Below are positions 30,164 to 42,100 of a stretch of 64,000 bases of DNA, piece after piece. Source of the DNA: Ustilago trichophora (taxonomy: Eukaryota > Basidiomycota > Ustilaginomycetes > Ustilaginales > Ustilaginaceae); NCBI GenBank assembly GCA_900323505.1, contig OOIN01000039.1, forward strand, positions 310,001-374,000, read 5' to 3'. The first letter of the stretch is position 1; every line of letters begins with the position of its first letter. A model generated the notes under the pieces. It did no database searches. It was not told the DNA's origin and saw nothing but the letters and a program-made list of their open reading frames with translations. The position numbers and the translations under genes are program-made.

Positions 30164-31346
30164 GGCGCCTTAGCGCTGGCCGCGGCGGTGATCAGATAGA
30201 GCCTCCTTTCCTGTAGAGGTATATGAATATGCAGTCTAAGCAGAAAAAAGGTGTCGTATTGTGCGGTTGTGAGGTACGAGCGAGAGAGAGAGAGAGAGTA
30301 TGTGTGGTGGTGTAGATAAACATAGCAAAGGATGATACTCTTTGTGGTGCTGCGCAACGAGGGTCTAGTCTGTACAGGGCAGTTGACAAGAAAAGGCGGT
30401 TTTCAGGCGCCTTTTCTGCGGTGTGAATTCGGTCAATTCTCGCCTCTCTTACTGTAAAAGCAACACAGACCGCGTCGCAAAAGCACAAACACAGTCATCT
30501 CCTCGGAGAAGCCCGAACAGACCCAGATCAAAAGCCTCCGATTAGCCGGCCACTGAAAGCTGTATAACTAATTGATACCGCTTTTGGGTTAAGGATTGAC
30601 CTTCGACCACGACCCTCTTTCACCCGCCTGCAACAATGCTCCTCTCTGTATACATAGAATGAAGGTGTTGCTGGTCACCGCCGGTCTTTGCGCCAATCAC
30701 ACCTCCACTTCATCTAAAACCATCATTTTTGTTGCTCTATAGGGTCTAACAAAGATACGATTTCGAAAATGCAAAAGGCTCGAGGCGCTCGGCGAATCCG
30801 ATTGTGCTGATACTGTATCAAAAAGTCTGTCTGCTCTCGTCATCGGAGAGAGGCCGACTCAGGTTGGCTCAGTTGTGCTGCGTGTGACCTCTGTCCAAAG
30901 TTGCGGTTATTCATTTCACACAACCATCCGCCTTTTCCTTCATCTCTACCATCAAAACTGCTACTCTTGCTAATCGCTCACGGTCTGCATCATCGTAGAG
31001 GCCGCTTCCTGCCTGCCTTCTGTACAACCACCAAGGCACCCTGACCAGCCCTGCGACACCAGTTTAACAGACAGACACCCGGTCAAATTGTCGAAAGCCA
31101 AGCTCGCCTTTCGGTCAGCCGGAACCTTACATCTACGAAAAAGCGCAAGGCCACATCTCTCGGCATTGCATCAGCTCTTTCTCGCCAACTCGTCGTCACC
31201 ATCGATCTCCACCATCCTATCGCTCATCCGCTTGCATGGAGTCCTCAGGCTAGGCATATATCTTGTCGCAGTCCCAGAGCTGGACGAACGCTCAAAATCT
31301 GCTTCCTTGACGCAACAAACCACTCGCGACAGCTGCCATTCATAAA
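30164..31346. promoter_or_regulatory. Divergent region paladin / RING-H2 gene
   Basis: 1.18 kb between divergent starts. It contains a short (GA)n run at 30281-30298 near the paladin start, and a CT-rich stretch upstream of the RING gene. No coding evidence. Confidence 0.5.
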
Positions 31347-32152
31347 ATGGGCAACTCGCAGTCTCGCCAACACCGTGATGCCAACAGCAGGCGTGACCAG
31401 CCGTCTGGTCCAGTCTCGCCAGCAGCTTCACCCCAGGCTTCGGAAAATGGCAGCAATCAAGATGCCAACGCAGTTGGGTCAAATGAAAGCGGCGCTCGAC
31501 GCAAGCGACGTCGAAATTCATCCTCTGCTGCACCCCTGACTGATTCGACCGTCGAGCATCGCCCACTTTCACAAAGGCGGAGAACCTCGCTTCACTCTCG
31601 GCCTGCTTCCGGTAGCCCTTCCAGCGATACTCCCACCAGCTTTGGGTCCCGTCAGTCTTCAGCAGTCACAGCAGATGACGCTATGGACGTTGACCCAGCA
31701 CAAGCGCCATCCCTTCCGACAAACACAGGAACAAACGCCACCCTCCCCACTGAACCCCTCGCGCAGTCCGATTTACAGCAGAGGTATGCTGCTGTGCAGT
31801 CCGCCAATGACGCTGCCTCGGCTGTTGGTAGTGGTGCAACACCTCCCCCGCAGTTGGATGCCTTGCGAGAGGAGAGGGAGCGAGCTCGACGACAAATTCT
31901 CGAAACCCTTGGCATCATACCCTCGGCTACTGCATCATCCCAAGAGCAAGCAACTACGCCCACGGCCACCGCGAGTACATCAGCTCCTCTACCTGCTTCA
32001 GCCTCGGGCGCTCAGCCCGTGCCTATGTCTGCCACCATCGCAGCTTTGCTCGGAGCCATCGCAACGGGTCGCGCTGCACCCGAAACCACCGCCCCTGCGT
32101 CATCCAGGACTCCGGCTCCAGGATCAACTGCCGCGTCTCAGCCCGGTGCTCG

Positions 32153-32185
<33 letters not shown>

Positions 32186-34505
32186 ACAGCAGCGCCCTCA
32201 GACCGCGCGACCTCAACCCGTTCGCATCCCTCTGCAACCAGAAATGATCAGCGGCACCTCCATGGTAGTGCAGGGTGCACTCGTAGCCAGGACTGTTCCC
32301 AATCGGCCCACCTCCTCCCCTGCCACCTCCTCACCACACGATTCGACTCAAGGACACGCTCAGCAGACAAGCACAGCCGAATCACGCGCGAGCGCCTCTA
32401 CAGCTGGTTCTTCTGAGGCTGCATCAACTGGCGCGCAGAGTTACCCCAGCGTTCCCGGAGCCACCCTGGAAGGCGACAACACGGGAGGCGCCGTGACGCT
32501 GGAAGAGCAAGCTGTCATGCTCAGCAGGATCCTTGGCATCGCAGCTGCAGCCACTGCTGCTTCCTTGCTCAACACCTCTGAAGCTAACAATGTCGACCCG
32601 TCTTTGCTTCAGACTAGTCTGCGCCGGCCCTTTGAGCGCATGAATCAGGCATCCGGCGATCGCAACGATCGCAACGAGCGCTGGCTCCCAGATTGGCAGC
32701 AGAGGTCTCGTCCCTCTGCTTCTGGAGCGCAAGCAAGCGGAGGCACCACTTCCGGCCTTGGTAATGGTCTGCGAGGCCGGCTTTCCGCCCTGTCGCGTCG
32801 CGTATCCAGTACATCTAGCTCCTCCGGACTCTCTGCCCCTCGGTCGAACGGCAACATTGCAAGCAGTGCAAGCGACGCAAGTGATCGCCCGGACTCAGCA
32901 TCTGCCGCGACAGGCGCAAACGCTGGCAATGCCCTTACTGCCGAGGAACAAGCAGCGAGGCAACAGGAGATCATTGCCCATCTCTTGAGCGCAGCCGAAC
33001 GCGAGGCCACATCGCAGAGTCTGAGCCGCACACGCACTGCAGAGCAGCCGTCAACTCCATCTGCAGCGGTCGAAACAGCTAGAGCTCGATCTTCCAGCTT
33101 CAGTTCATCCCAGCCACAGACAAGCACTTCCGCCACACAGCAAGATGCGCCTCGGAGCAGTCTATCTCGGCTGGTGCGATCCACCATTGGCTTACTCATG
33201 CATCCCAGCCGTCTCTTGCCTACCCGCAACTCTCGCTCGGATGGTGCTGAGTCGAGCTCCCTAACTCGTGACGGATGGGCCGCTGGTAATGCCACTACCG
33301 CTGATGCCGCTGGTTCTGCAAGTGCATCGTCTTCCGAGTTCTCGCTTGGCCCCAACGATGTGGCAGGGACGCTACGACAGGTGCGAAATGGCATCCTGCC
33401 CGATGGAGTCCCCGGTAGCTTTGGTAGCTTCCTCAACCATTTGGTTCGCGACCTAATGGCGGCGGTACAACTCATGCGGCCCTCGAGCGAAGTAACTCTC
33501 GAACGGGCCGAGGCGCAGACCGCCAACTACTTTGAGCACGCCGCGCAAGGTGAAGCTACCTCCGGAGCTGAGGTGCTCGATGGTGACACTGCCGAAACCG
33601 CTGCTGCAGCCGAGACGACCAGTGGAAGTGACACCTCACAAGCGCAGTCGCAGCAGGCAGAGTCGTCAACTTCAGCCAGCTCGGCAGAAGAGGATGTCGA
33701 GACGCAAGCTAGACGCGATCGAGACTTCCAGAACGGCAATCTGTCCTTCTTCCGTCTCTTCCGTTTCGACCCTGTCGCACCTTCTCAGCTGGTCCCATGC
33801 ATTGTTGTTGGAGTGCGCAGTCTCAACGTGACGGAGCGATTCGGTGAAGATATGATGGCTGCGCGAGCTCCAGGTCCTGGTCGAGAATTCAACGGTTCGC
33901 GCCAGCAGACTTCTCGACCGACTACGCTCGGTTTTGGCAGGCCTACTGCCCCACTACCACGTCAAAGAGCCCAGTCCGAAGGCCCACAAGCTTCGGCCCC
34001 TGTTGCCGACGGTGTAGCGCCAGAGTCCAACGGAGAAGAGCTCCCTGCATCGCGCTTCATGCTGTTCGTCTCCGGTGGACGCTACCCGCCCAACCACCCT
34101 TTGCTCACCTCGAACCCAGCTACCGCAGGTCGCGATCTGATGATCCTCATGGATCTGTTGAGCACGATGCAGGCGATGCAACACAAGCCTAGTACTGTGA
34201 CGCAGCAAGAGATTGACGCGAGCGACTTGGTCAAGATCAAAGGTTGCGAAGTAGCCGGGATGGTGGGTGAGGGCAAGATCACCGAGAATATGGCCGAACG
34301 CTGCTTGGTCTGCCTGGAAGACTGGAAGGAGGAGGACGAGTGTCGGGTGTTGGCGTGTAGACATGCTTTCCATGCGCTGTGTGTGGATAGGTGGATGTCA
34401 TCTTCTTCGAATACTTGCCCCATGTGCCGTCGACAGGGTGTTACCAAGGACGGTCGAAGGGCGGGTGAGGAGACTGCCGACTCTCGACGAGCGGCGCAGG
34501 CCTGA
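31347..34505 (+). CDS. RING-H2 protein, candidate N-myristoylated E3 ubiquitin ligase
   Basis: 1052-aa intronless protein. A RING-H2 finger lies at the C-terminus (about residues 985-1029): CLVCLEDW, then CRHAFHALCVDRW, then CPMCRRQ, with all eight Cys/His ligands present. This predicts an E2-binding E3 ligase. The N-terminus reads MGNSQSRQ, fitting the N-myristoylation pattern (Gly2, Ser6), so membrane anchoring is likely if Met1 is removed. Between them is about 900 aa of Ser/Ala/Thr/Gln-rich sequence with a 13-Gln run (about residues 272-284; 32155-32191). A more ordered stretch precedes the RING (FFRLFRFDPVAPSQLVPCIV and on to VGVRSLN), then FMLFVSGGRYPPNHPLL. The start is set by the ATG at 31347, which gives the myristoylation motif. 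Substrate unknown. Convergent with NCE101. Confidence 0.8.
32155..32191 (+). repeat. CAG/CAA polyglutamine run
   Basis: Mixed CAG/CAA codons encoding about 13 Gln inside the low-complexity part of the RING-H2 protein. Confidence 0.85.
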
Positions 34506-34827
34506 TGGCCGAACCCTTTGCATCTTATTTCTTTACCAGCGACCGACGGTCATCATCACGATCTTTTATCATCATCTCCATGCTCATCATCGATATCTAC
34601 AATTCCTTCTTGCGGCTCGATCCTCATGGCATGCATCTTAACCTATTATCATCATCAGCAACAACTGTACTTCTACTGCATCCCTCGCATGATCCTTAAT
34701 TACAATCCATAGCTGCGCTCCCTGTGAAAACTGACCAGTTTGTTTGAGAAGAAGAATAGTATACAGAACGGATCAATGCGAGCGATAGATCTGGGAGAGA
34801 AGTCTAGACTCTGTGAAAAAAGGACTG
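34506..34827. other. Convergent 3' region RING-H2 / NCE101
   Basis: Contains TCATCATC-type low-complexity sequence just after the RING gene stop. No gene seen. Confidence 0.6.
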
Positions 34828-35310
34828 TTATGAGCGCTTTTCGGCGCTGGACTGGTCCCACTCGTCGGCAATCGCTGTTCGGAGGGCTCTCAGATCTGAG
34901 CCTTTCTCACCCTGGTTTTGGGTCGCTTGTGTCTTGGCGTCGTTGATGATCTGCGAAGTTGATCTTTGTGCACTGTCTGGGTTTGTAGATTGGTGGGATG
35001 CAGAGGGGATGTGGAAGAGAGATCGTTGAGTTGCTTCCTGGCCTGCAAAGATGTTTTCGGGGGGAGGTTGGTTGGAGAGCTTGCGTCGGACTAGATCTGG
35101 TAGTGAGCGGTGTGGAGGTCGTTCGTGAGCGTTTCGGGGGTCGTTCTCCCAAAGAAAGTAAGCCATCACCCCCGTGGCTAGGCCAAGGATCGGGTCGAGG
35201 ATTCTGTCGAGGAAAGAAAGAGTTGGAAGAGATGGGTGATTAGGAGAAGTCCAAGCAAGTGATCTTGTTTGAGAATTCTATGCTTACCTTCCTACGAGAT
35301 ATGTCGGCAT
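34828..35310 (-). CDS. NCE101: NCE101: non-classical export protein 1 family (one intron)
   Basis: Small membrane protein of the NCE101 family, named in yeast for a role in export of proteins without signal peptides. The ORF starting at MMAYFLW lacks its beginning. A 23-nt first exon (35310-35288, ATG CCG ACA TAT CTC GTA GGA AG) joins across an 84-nt intron to exon 2 (35203-34828). The product begins MPTYLVGRILDPILGLATGV and continues MAYFLWENDPRNAHERP, with one predicted transmembrane segment (about residues 8-27), as in the family. At 132 aa it is longer than the core family, which is about 50-70 aa. The extra C-terminal part is polar Ser/Gln/Thr-rich, ending SSAEKRS. Divergent from the Pan1/intersectin gene. 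Confidence 0.8.
35204..35287 (-). other. Intron of NCE101
   Basis: 84 nt on the minus strand, GTAAGC to CGACAG. It separates a 23-nt coding exon from the rest, and the joined frame gives the conserved NCE101 start. Confidence 0.85.
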
Positions 35311-36151
35311 TCTGAAGTGTGTCAAAGTGAGTGTTGGCAAATGCTGCTTGTCGTTACGAGGAGATCAAGGGTGTTGGTGCAACAGCGAGAAGGACCCTTG
35401 CTGTAAAGGTTTGTGGAGGACAGAATCGGGGAGCAAAGTCTGCCTGATCTCGAGACGATCTCGATCTCGACGTTTGTGTTTCCAGACGATCAATTTGGAA
35501 AAATTGGATGCACGGCTACGTCGTGAATACCATTGTGTATGGACAGACTACAAAATCAACAAAAAGGCTTAAAGTCGAAACCTCGACCTATTTGTGGGAG
35601 AGTCGGAGTGGAACCGATTTGTTCGCAGAGATGTGCCTGGATCGAGCGTTTGGAAAGCACAGACCAGCAAAGGCACACACACACAGACTCACTCACACGC
35701 TCCAGGCTGTGCCGCGTGCGGTGCTGTTCCAGCCGACTGTGTGTCCTCTCTCTCTCTCCTCTCTTTCTTGTGTTGTGCTCTCTCTCTCTACACCTTGCTC
35801 ACACCTTCCGCATCTCGTTCACATTCTCGTGCTATCGTATCTCCAGATCTCGACACTCACAGACGATCTTCCTTTGTTCGCAACCACCATCCACTCCTCT
35901 CTCCTCCCATCACCGTATATTCTCCCTTCCCTTTTCCACTCCGTCGTCCTTGCAAAGCTCCTTCCCTCGCATCCAGACGGATCACGTTTCTTTTCGAAGG
36001 ATTCTATTTCGTTGCGACACGAGCTTGACGATCTTCACTCCGCGCATTTCTGGGTTTTCCAACGATCCTGCCATTCCCCTCGCACAAGACGAACCTCACT
36101 CCATCGTAGCGGTCGGTCCCAGGCGCTACTACAGAGATCATTTCGCCCACC
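35311..36151. promoter_or_regulatory. Divergent region NCE101 / PAN1-intersectin
   Basis: 841 nt. The half next to PAN1 (about 35700-36010) is strongly pyrimidine-rich (CTCTCTCC, TTCCC) and looks like a transcribed leader. The start context is CACCATGT. Confidence 0.5.
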
Positions 36152-39100
36152 ATGTACAACAACAACATGCAGGGCCAAGGCTGGGGCCGCCCCATGCAGC
36201 CCCAGATGACCGGCTATCCACAGCAGCAGCAACAACAACAACAGCAGCAACAGCCAAGTAGCGGCTTCCTTCAGCCGCAACAGACCGGTTACCCTGGCAT
36301 GTCTCAGTTTCAACGTCCCATGCAGACCGGCTTCGGCTTCCAACAGCAACCGCAACCACAAGGCCTTGCTCCTCAACAGACAGGCATGATGGGCGGTGGT
36401 ATAGGTATGCAGCAGATGCGACCTCAGGCCACTTCCAACTATCTCTCTCCCGGTCCCACAGGAGGTATGGGCATGGGAATGGGAATGGGGATGGGCGGCG
36501 GTCTTCAACCCCAGCCTACCGGCTACATGGGCGGCTTGCAACCTCAGCAGACCGGCTTCATGGGCGGTGGAGGACTCCAGATGCAGCAGACTGGCCTCAT
36601 GCCTCAGATGACGGGTATGCCCATCCGCGATCCACGAATGCAGCTCATGAGCGCCCAGTTCTTGCCCGCTTCCCAGCCCTTTTCGGGAGCTCCCGTCGCC
36701 GGCAACATGAACTTCAGCCAGACTAGTATGCAACCCTCCAACTTCCAGTCGCAGATCCAGAACCTCAGCCAGCAGCAGCAAGGCTCCAAAGAACCTCGCA
36801 TCCCCTGGGCTCTCAGCAAGGAGGAGAGGAAGAGCTACGACTCGATCTTCCGCGCCTGGGACGCAAAGGGCACCGGCTTCATCAACGGAGAGGTAGCAAG
36901 AGAGGTCTTTGGTCAGAGTGGTCTCGAAACCGAAAAGCTCATGCAGATCTGGCATCTCGCCGATACTGGCAACCGTGGTAAGCTCAACATCAACGAGTTT
37001 CACGTCGCCATGGGTCTCATCTACCGCGCTCTCAACGGCAACGACATTCCCGAGACCCTGCCTTCCGAGCTCATCCCTCCCTCGGCCAAGGACCTCAATG
37101 ATTCGGTCGACTTCCTCAAGGATCTGCTCAAGAAGGACACCAACGTCCGTCACAGCACAGGTCTCAACATTCCAGAGGCTGGCTCCAACAGCGGTGCTTC
37201 CTACTCGAAAGCTCGCTCCTTCCACGAGAACCCTGTCGCGCCCAAGAAGGATGCCACCGCTTACAAGCACGACGATGCTGATGTTCCCAGCTACAAGAGC
37301 AGCAGTCGCCATCTCGACCGCAAGACTGTTCGATACGAAGGCCAGAGCGCAACCGATGATCTTAGCGAGATGAAGCGTCAGCTCGAAAACACCCAAAAGA
37401 TGCTCGACAAGCAGGGCGTCGAAGATGATGAGGACCGCGAACTCGAGCGCGAGATGGACGACCTTCGCTACCGCATTCGACGTGTTCAGGATGATATCGA
37501 GTACTACAACCGACGTGGTGGCCGTGATTCGGCCGATCTGCGACGCAAGGCTGAGCGCGAACTCATGCATCTCATGCACGAGCGTCTTCCGCAGCTCGAG
37601 AAGCGTCTCGAGGCCAAGGAAAGCCGTCAGCGTGACCGCAAGCTTGGCGAGAGCCGCGAGAGGGACCGCCGCAACGACCCTTACGGCCGCTACTCTTCCG
37701 CTTCCGATGACCGTGATCGTCTGCGCGACGACGACCGAGGCAACAGCCGCTCCGGCTCTGCGCTTGGCGATGGCGAGTATCTCCGTGGCACCTTTGAACG
37801 CGACAGCGACAGGCGCAGGGACGAAGGCGCTTCGCGTGATCGATACGATGACCGCGACAGCTACCGACGCAGGGACGACGACCGTGAGCGAGACTCGGGT
37901 CGATCCGCTCCTTCGTCGTCGCAGGCTCCCCCTCCTCCTCCTCCTCCTGTTGAAGCTGCAAAGCCTGTTGCTTCACCTGCTCCCTCGACTCCAGCTGCCA
38001 GCTCGGGACCCCCCAAGAACATGTCTGCCGAAGAGCGTGCTGCTTGGATTCGTTCCGAAGCTCAGCGACGTGTCCAGGAGCGCATGCGTATGCTTGGCGC
38101 CGTTGCCCCCGCCGGTCCCACGCCAGTCGACACCAGCGTCGAAGAGCGACTCAAGGCCGAGCAGGCCGAGGCTGCCGCCAAGAGCGCACAGGCCGATCAG
38201 GAAGCTGCTGCCCGCGAAGAAGCTCGAAAGGCTCGCCTTGAAGAGCATCGTCTCCAGACCGAAAAGGCCAGCCTTGCCACCGTCAAGCAGGAGATCAAGG
38301 AGGCCGAGAAGGCCGACAATCCTCCTCCCGCCCCCATCGTCCAGGCTGCCAAGGAGGAGATCAACGATCAGGAGGACATGATTCGCCGTCGTGAAGAGGT
38401 TCTCGCCAAAGAGAAGGCCGACCGCGAAGCTCGACTCAGGAAGCTCGAAGAGCAGGAGGAAGAGGCTCGCAAGCAGGAAGAGGCTTTCAAGGAGCGTCAG
38501 AGTATGTTCAGCAGCGGAGGAAAGGCTGCTTCGTCGGCTTTGCCTCCTCCTTCGCGTAAGTCGGGTAAGGGGGCTGCTCCTCCCCCGCCCCCTCCATCGC
38601 GATCGCGCGCCGCTCCAGCTCCCGCTGCTGCTGCCCCTGCCGCACCTGCACCATCCGCCACGCTTGCTCCGCCAGAGGCGCCCCCTGCACCTGCTCAGCC
38701 TAGCCCGACCCCGAGCGCAAGCTCCAGCACCAACCCATTCCACCGAATGGGTGCAGGAGGTGCTGCTGCTGCTGTTACAAGCCCCCCGACCGCCGCTGCT
38801 GCCGCGACGCCCGGTGGAACCAACCCCTTCTTCCGATCCCAGCAGGCCGCTGCCGACTCCGGTCTTCCCCCAGCTACACGTGCTACCCCTCCCGTCTCGG
38901 CGCAGCCCACCGGTGTCACACCTTCGTCGGCCTCGCGCACCATTCACACGGCGCCCAAGCACGATGATGATGACTGGGAGGATTCCGACAAGGACGACGA
39001 CGATGATGACGCGGATGGACCTGGCTCGAGCACCCGCGCCACTCGCCAGAACCTCGCTCAGGCGCTCTTCAGCAACTTGATCCCTAGCAGCGGTCGATCA

Positions 39101-42100
39101 ACACCTCCTGCTGCCTCTGCCCCTAGTGCTCCTGCTCCTCCCCCTGCGCCACCTGCTGCTCCAGGTGCTCCTCCCGCGCCTGCCGCACCCGCTGCTCCGG
39201 TCATCAAGCCCGCCGCTGGACCTGTGGACCGCGGTGCCTTGCTTGGGCAGATTCAGGGTGGTCTGAAGCTCAAGAAAGCGCAGACTAACGATCGATCCAA
39301 GGCGCTCGTCACTGGAAGTGTGATTGGCGATGCTTCGCCCCCTGTGCAGAAGTTTGTTCCTCCTCCCAGCCCTTCCGCTGCCCCTGAAGCTCCTGTAGCA
39401 TCTTCTGCCGTTGCTGAGCGATCGGTCGATGAGGCTGCTGATGGATCTGCACCTCCTCCTCCCCCTCCTCCACCTGCACCTCCCGCACCCAGCATGCCTG
39501 GCTCGTTTGACGCCGGTGCTGCCACTGGCGACTTTGCCGCCGGCAATCCCAACAGACAGAGCGTCGATTGGGCCAACAGCCTTGCCAACGACCAGGCCAA
39601 CACCAAGGCAGCTGCATTCATCCCCGACGAGCCATCTGTGCGCGAAGAAGCCGAGGAAGACAGCGAAGACGAAGATGAAGGACCCGAAGACCTCGATGCT
39701 GCTCGCAAGCCCGCAAATGGCCATGCTGCTGCCGCCGGTGGAGACGAGGTAGAGGGTTTCGATCTCTCGCATACCGTGCGTGTCCGCACGCTGTACGGCT
39801 ACGCTGGTCAGCGAGATGAGGATCTCAACTTTGAGGAGAATGACGTGCTGTTGGCTCATCCTGCTACGGATAAGGACAGCGCATGGTGGTATGGTTCGTT
39901 GGCCGGTGGGTCGAAGAAGGGCTTCTTCCCTCGCTCGTACGTTGAGCCGATCGACAAGCGTGAGTACACGATTCAGAGTCGAGATGCGTTCTGATGAGAA
40001 GCCTTGACTGACATTTGACCTTGTTCTCCCGCCAACTCATTGTCTATTCTCATTGATTTTGTTTGACTATCCACAGCTGCCAAGGCCAAAGCCCTCTACG
40101 ACTACTCGGGCGCCTCTTCGGAAGAAGCCACTTTTTCCGAAGGTGACGAGCTCCACGTTGTCGACCAAGAAGACACCAACTGGTGGCGAGTCGACGTTGG
40201 CGGACCCAAAATCCTCGTCGCCCCGGCTACGTACTTGGAGCTTCTCTCTGGTTAGTGTGTCCCGATCCCTTTTGATTCTCGTTCCATGTCTCTCTTCCTT
40301 CCTCCCATCCGCCCTCGCTGTGTCACGAATCGCTCTCGCAAATGTGCACCCAGGGTCCAATAGCAATAGAATCTCGTACCGTAAACCATCCCGCAGCAAA
40401 TATTCGCCCTCGTGCCCATCTCTTTTGGCCGGCTTTCGCGAGACGAAGAAAAAAGGCGCGGCTTGGTTTTTGGGGGTTCCCCGGCCTTTTGTGATCCTGG
40501 GTTGCCTCCATGTCCTTGCCGATGCCTCGAGTGTCTTTCCTTTGGAGGACCTGTGCTGGTGGGAGTGGAAGATTTTGCGTTTGTGGTGAGGGATGATTGG
40601 CGTGTTTGAGAGGATATGTGGTGATGGACGTGCAAGAAGGGTCGAGTGAATGGGGCGCTGAGATTTTCTTCTTTCTTCCTTCTCTTCTTGCGATGCAGAG
40701 CGAGACGATGCGACAAAGGCTGACCATGGCAAGCAAGCGGAAGCACAAGCGCGAGCACAGGCATCTGCACATGCACACGAGGACAGCGATGGAGGATCAG
40801 GCGTAATGGTTCGTCTTCAATCTCAAGACTCTGCTCCCGAGAGCTCGCAAAGGACCGCCCCCAAGAGCGCCGACTGGGTCCTCGTCGATGAAGATCTCCC
40901 GCGGAGCTTAAGCTCGTCGACCGTCAAGATTCAGCCCCTCTCTCCTTCACCCAACACTGCTGACGATGGCGTCGCCGCCAACAACGACGACGACGAAGAA
41001 GTACAGCTGGCAGCAGCTCTCGAGGCATCGCAAAAGGATCAGCGCGAGAGAGAGGTGGATAGGATGCGCGAAGATCGTCAGATTCAGAGGGCGATTGAGG
41101 CGTCCAAGATGGAGGCGGTTGCGTATGCGCTTGGATCTATGGATGGTGGCGTTGCTGGAAGTGCAGCGATTGGTAGTGGAGGAAGGGGTGAGATTGTAGA
41201 GGAGGAATCGGATGATTCGGACTCTACCACGGGTTGGACCTCCAGCGACGATGACGATGAAGAAGAAGCAGAAGCGGATGTTGGCGCAGCAGAGGAAGAC
41301 GTGACGCCGCATACCGAAGCAGAGATCCGTCAGCACACAATCGAGAGACTGCGCGTGCTCGAAGCGGCGGGTGTTTTGGTTAAGGCTGACGATACGTCGG
41401 CTGATCCGACGACGACGGGTGCTGGTTCGTCGAACGACGAGTCTCGTGATCGATCAGAGGATGTCGGTGCTTCCGAATCGAAACCTGTTCGTCGACCACC
41501 ACCACCTCCAGGTCAAAAACGTCACAAGAACATCGACGAGCTCATGATGCTCTCCCGTTCACGTACGGGCAAGCGACCGACCAAACCTGAAGAACCTCAA
41601 CGTCGTAAACCTCCTCATCGACCTCGTAAGAAGCCCAGTCGCGATTTGCCTCCTGTACCTGCTGACATCGCTTCGTCCCAATCTGCGACTGGTGAGCAGG
41701 CGGATACGGCTCCAGAAGATCGGATGGAGGATGCATACGATCGATACCTCAAGCTGACAAAGGAGGTTTCGCTGCAGCCTATTCTGCCAGCTACTGCCAG
41801 TGGAGCTGCTTCGGCAAAGAATGCCATGATCCCGCCAAGCTCTCCGCCTCCGTTTGCGCCGGGTTCGCCAGCGAGACCCAGCTCGGCTGCGGGAGAGTCG
41901 TCTTCTCGCACGTCTGGATTCTTGTCGACCATCAAGTCGATGTCGCATCGCAGCGGATGGAGCGGCTCATCAGGCCCCACGCAGCGTCCAGATTCGGGGA
42001 TCGGAAGCAGAATCGTCAGCGGACCCATCGCCATGGGCAGTGCAAACACTTCAGGTGGTCTTCTTCAACCCGCATCCATTTCTGAGCCGCAGCGTGTCAG

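Noticed and set aside
36035..37579. 514-codon open frame antisense to PAN1/intersectin exon 1
   Set aside because: Leu/His/Ala-rich mirror of the Gln/Asp/Arg-rich real frame; no motif.
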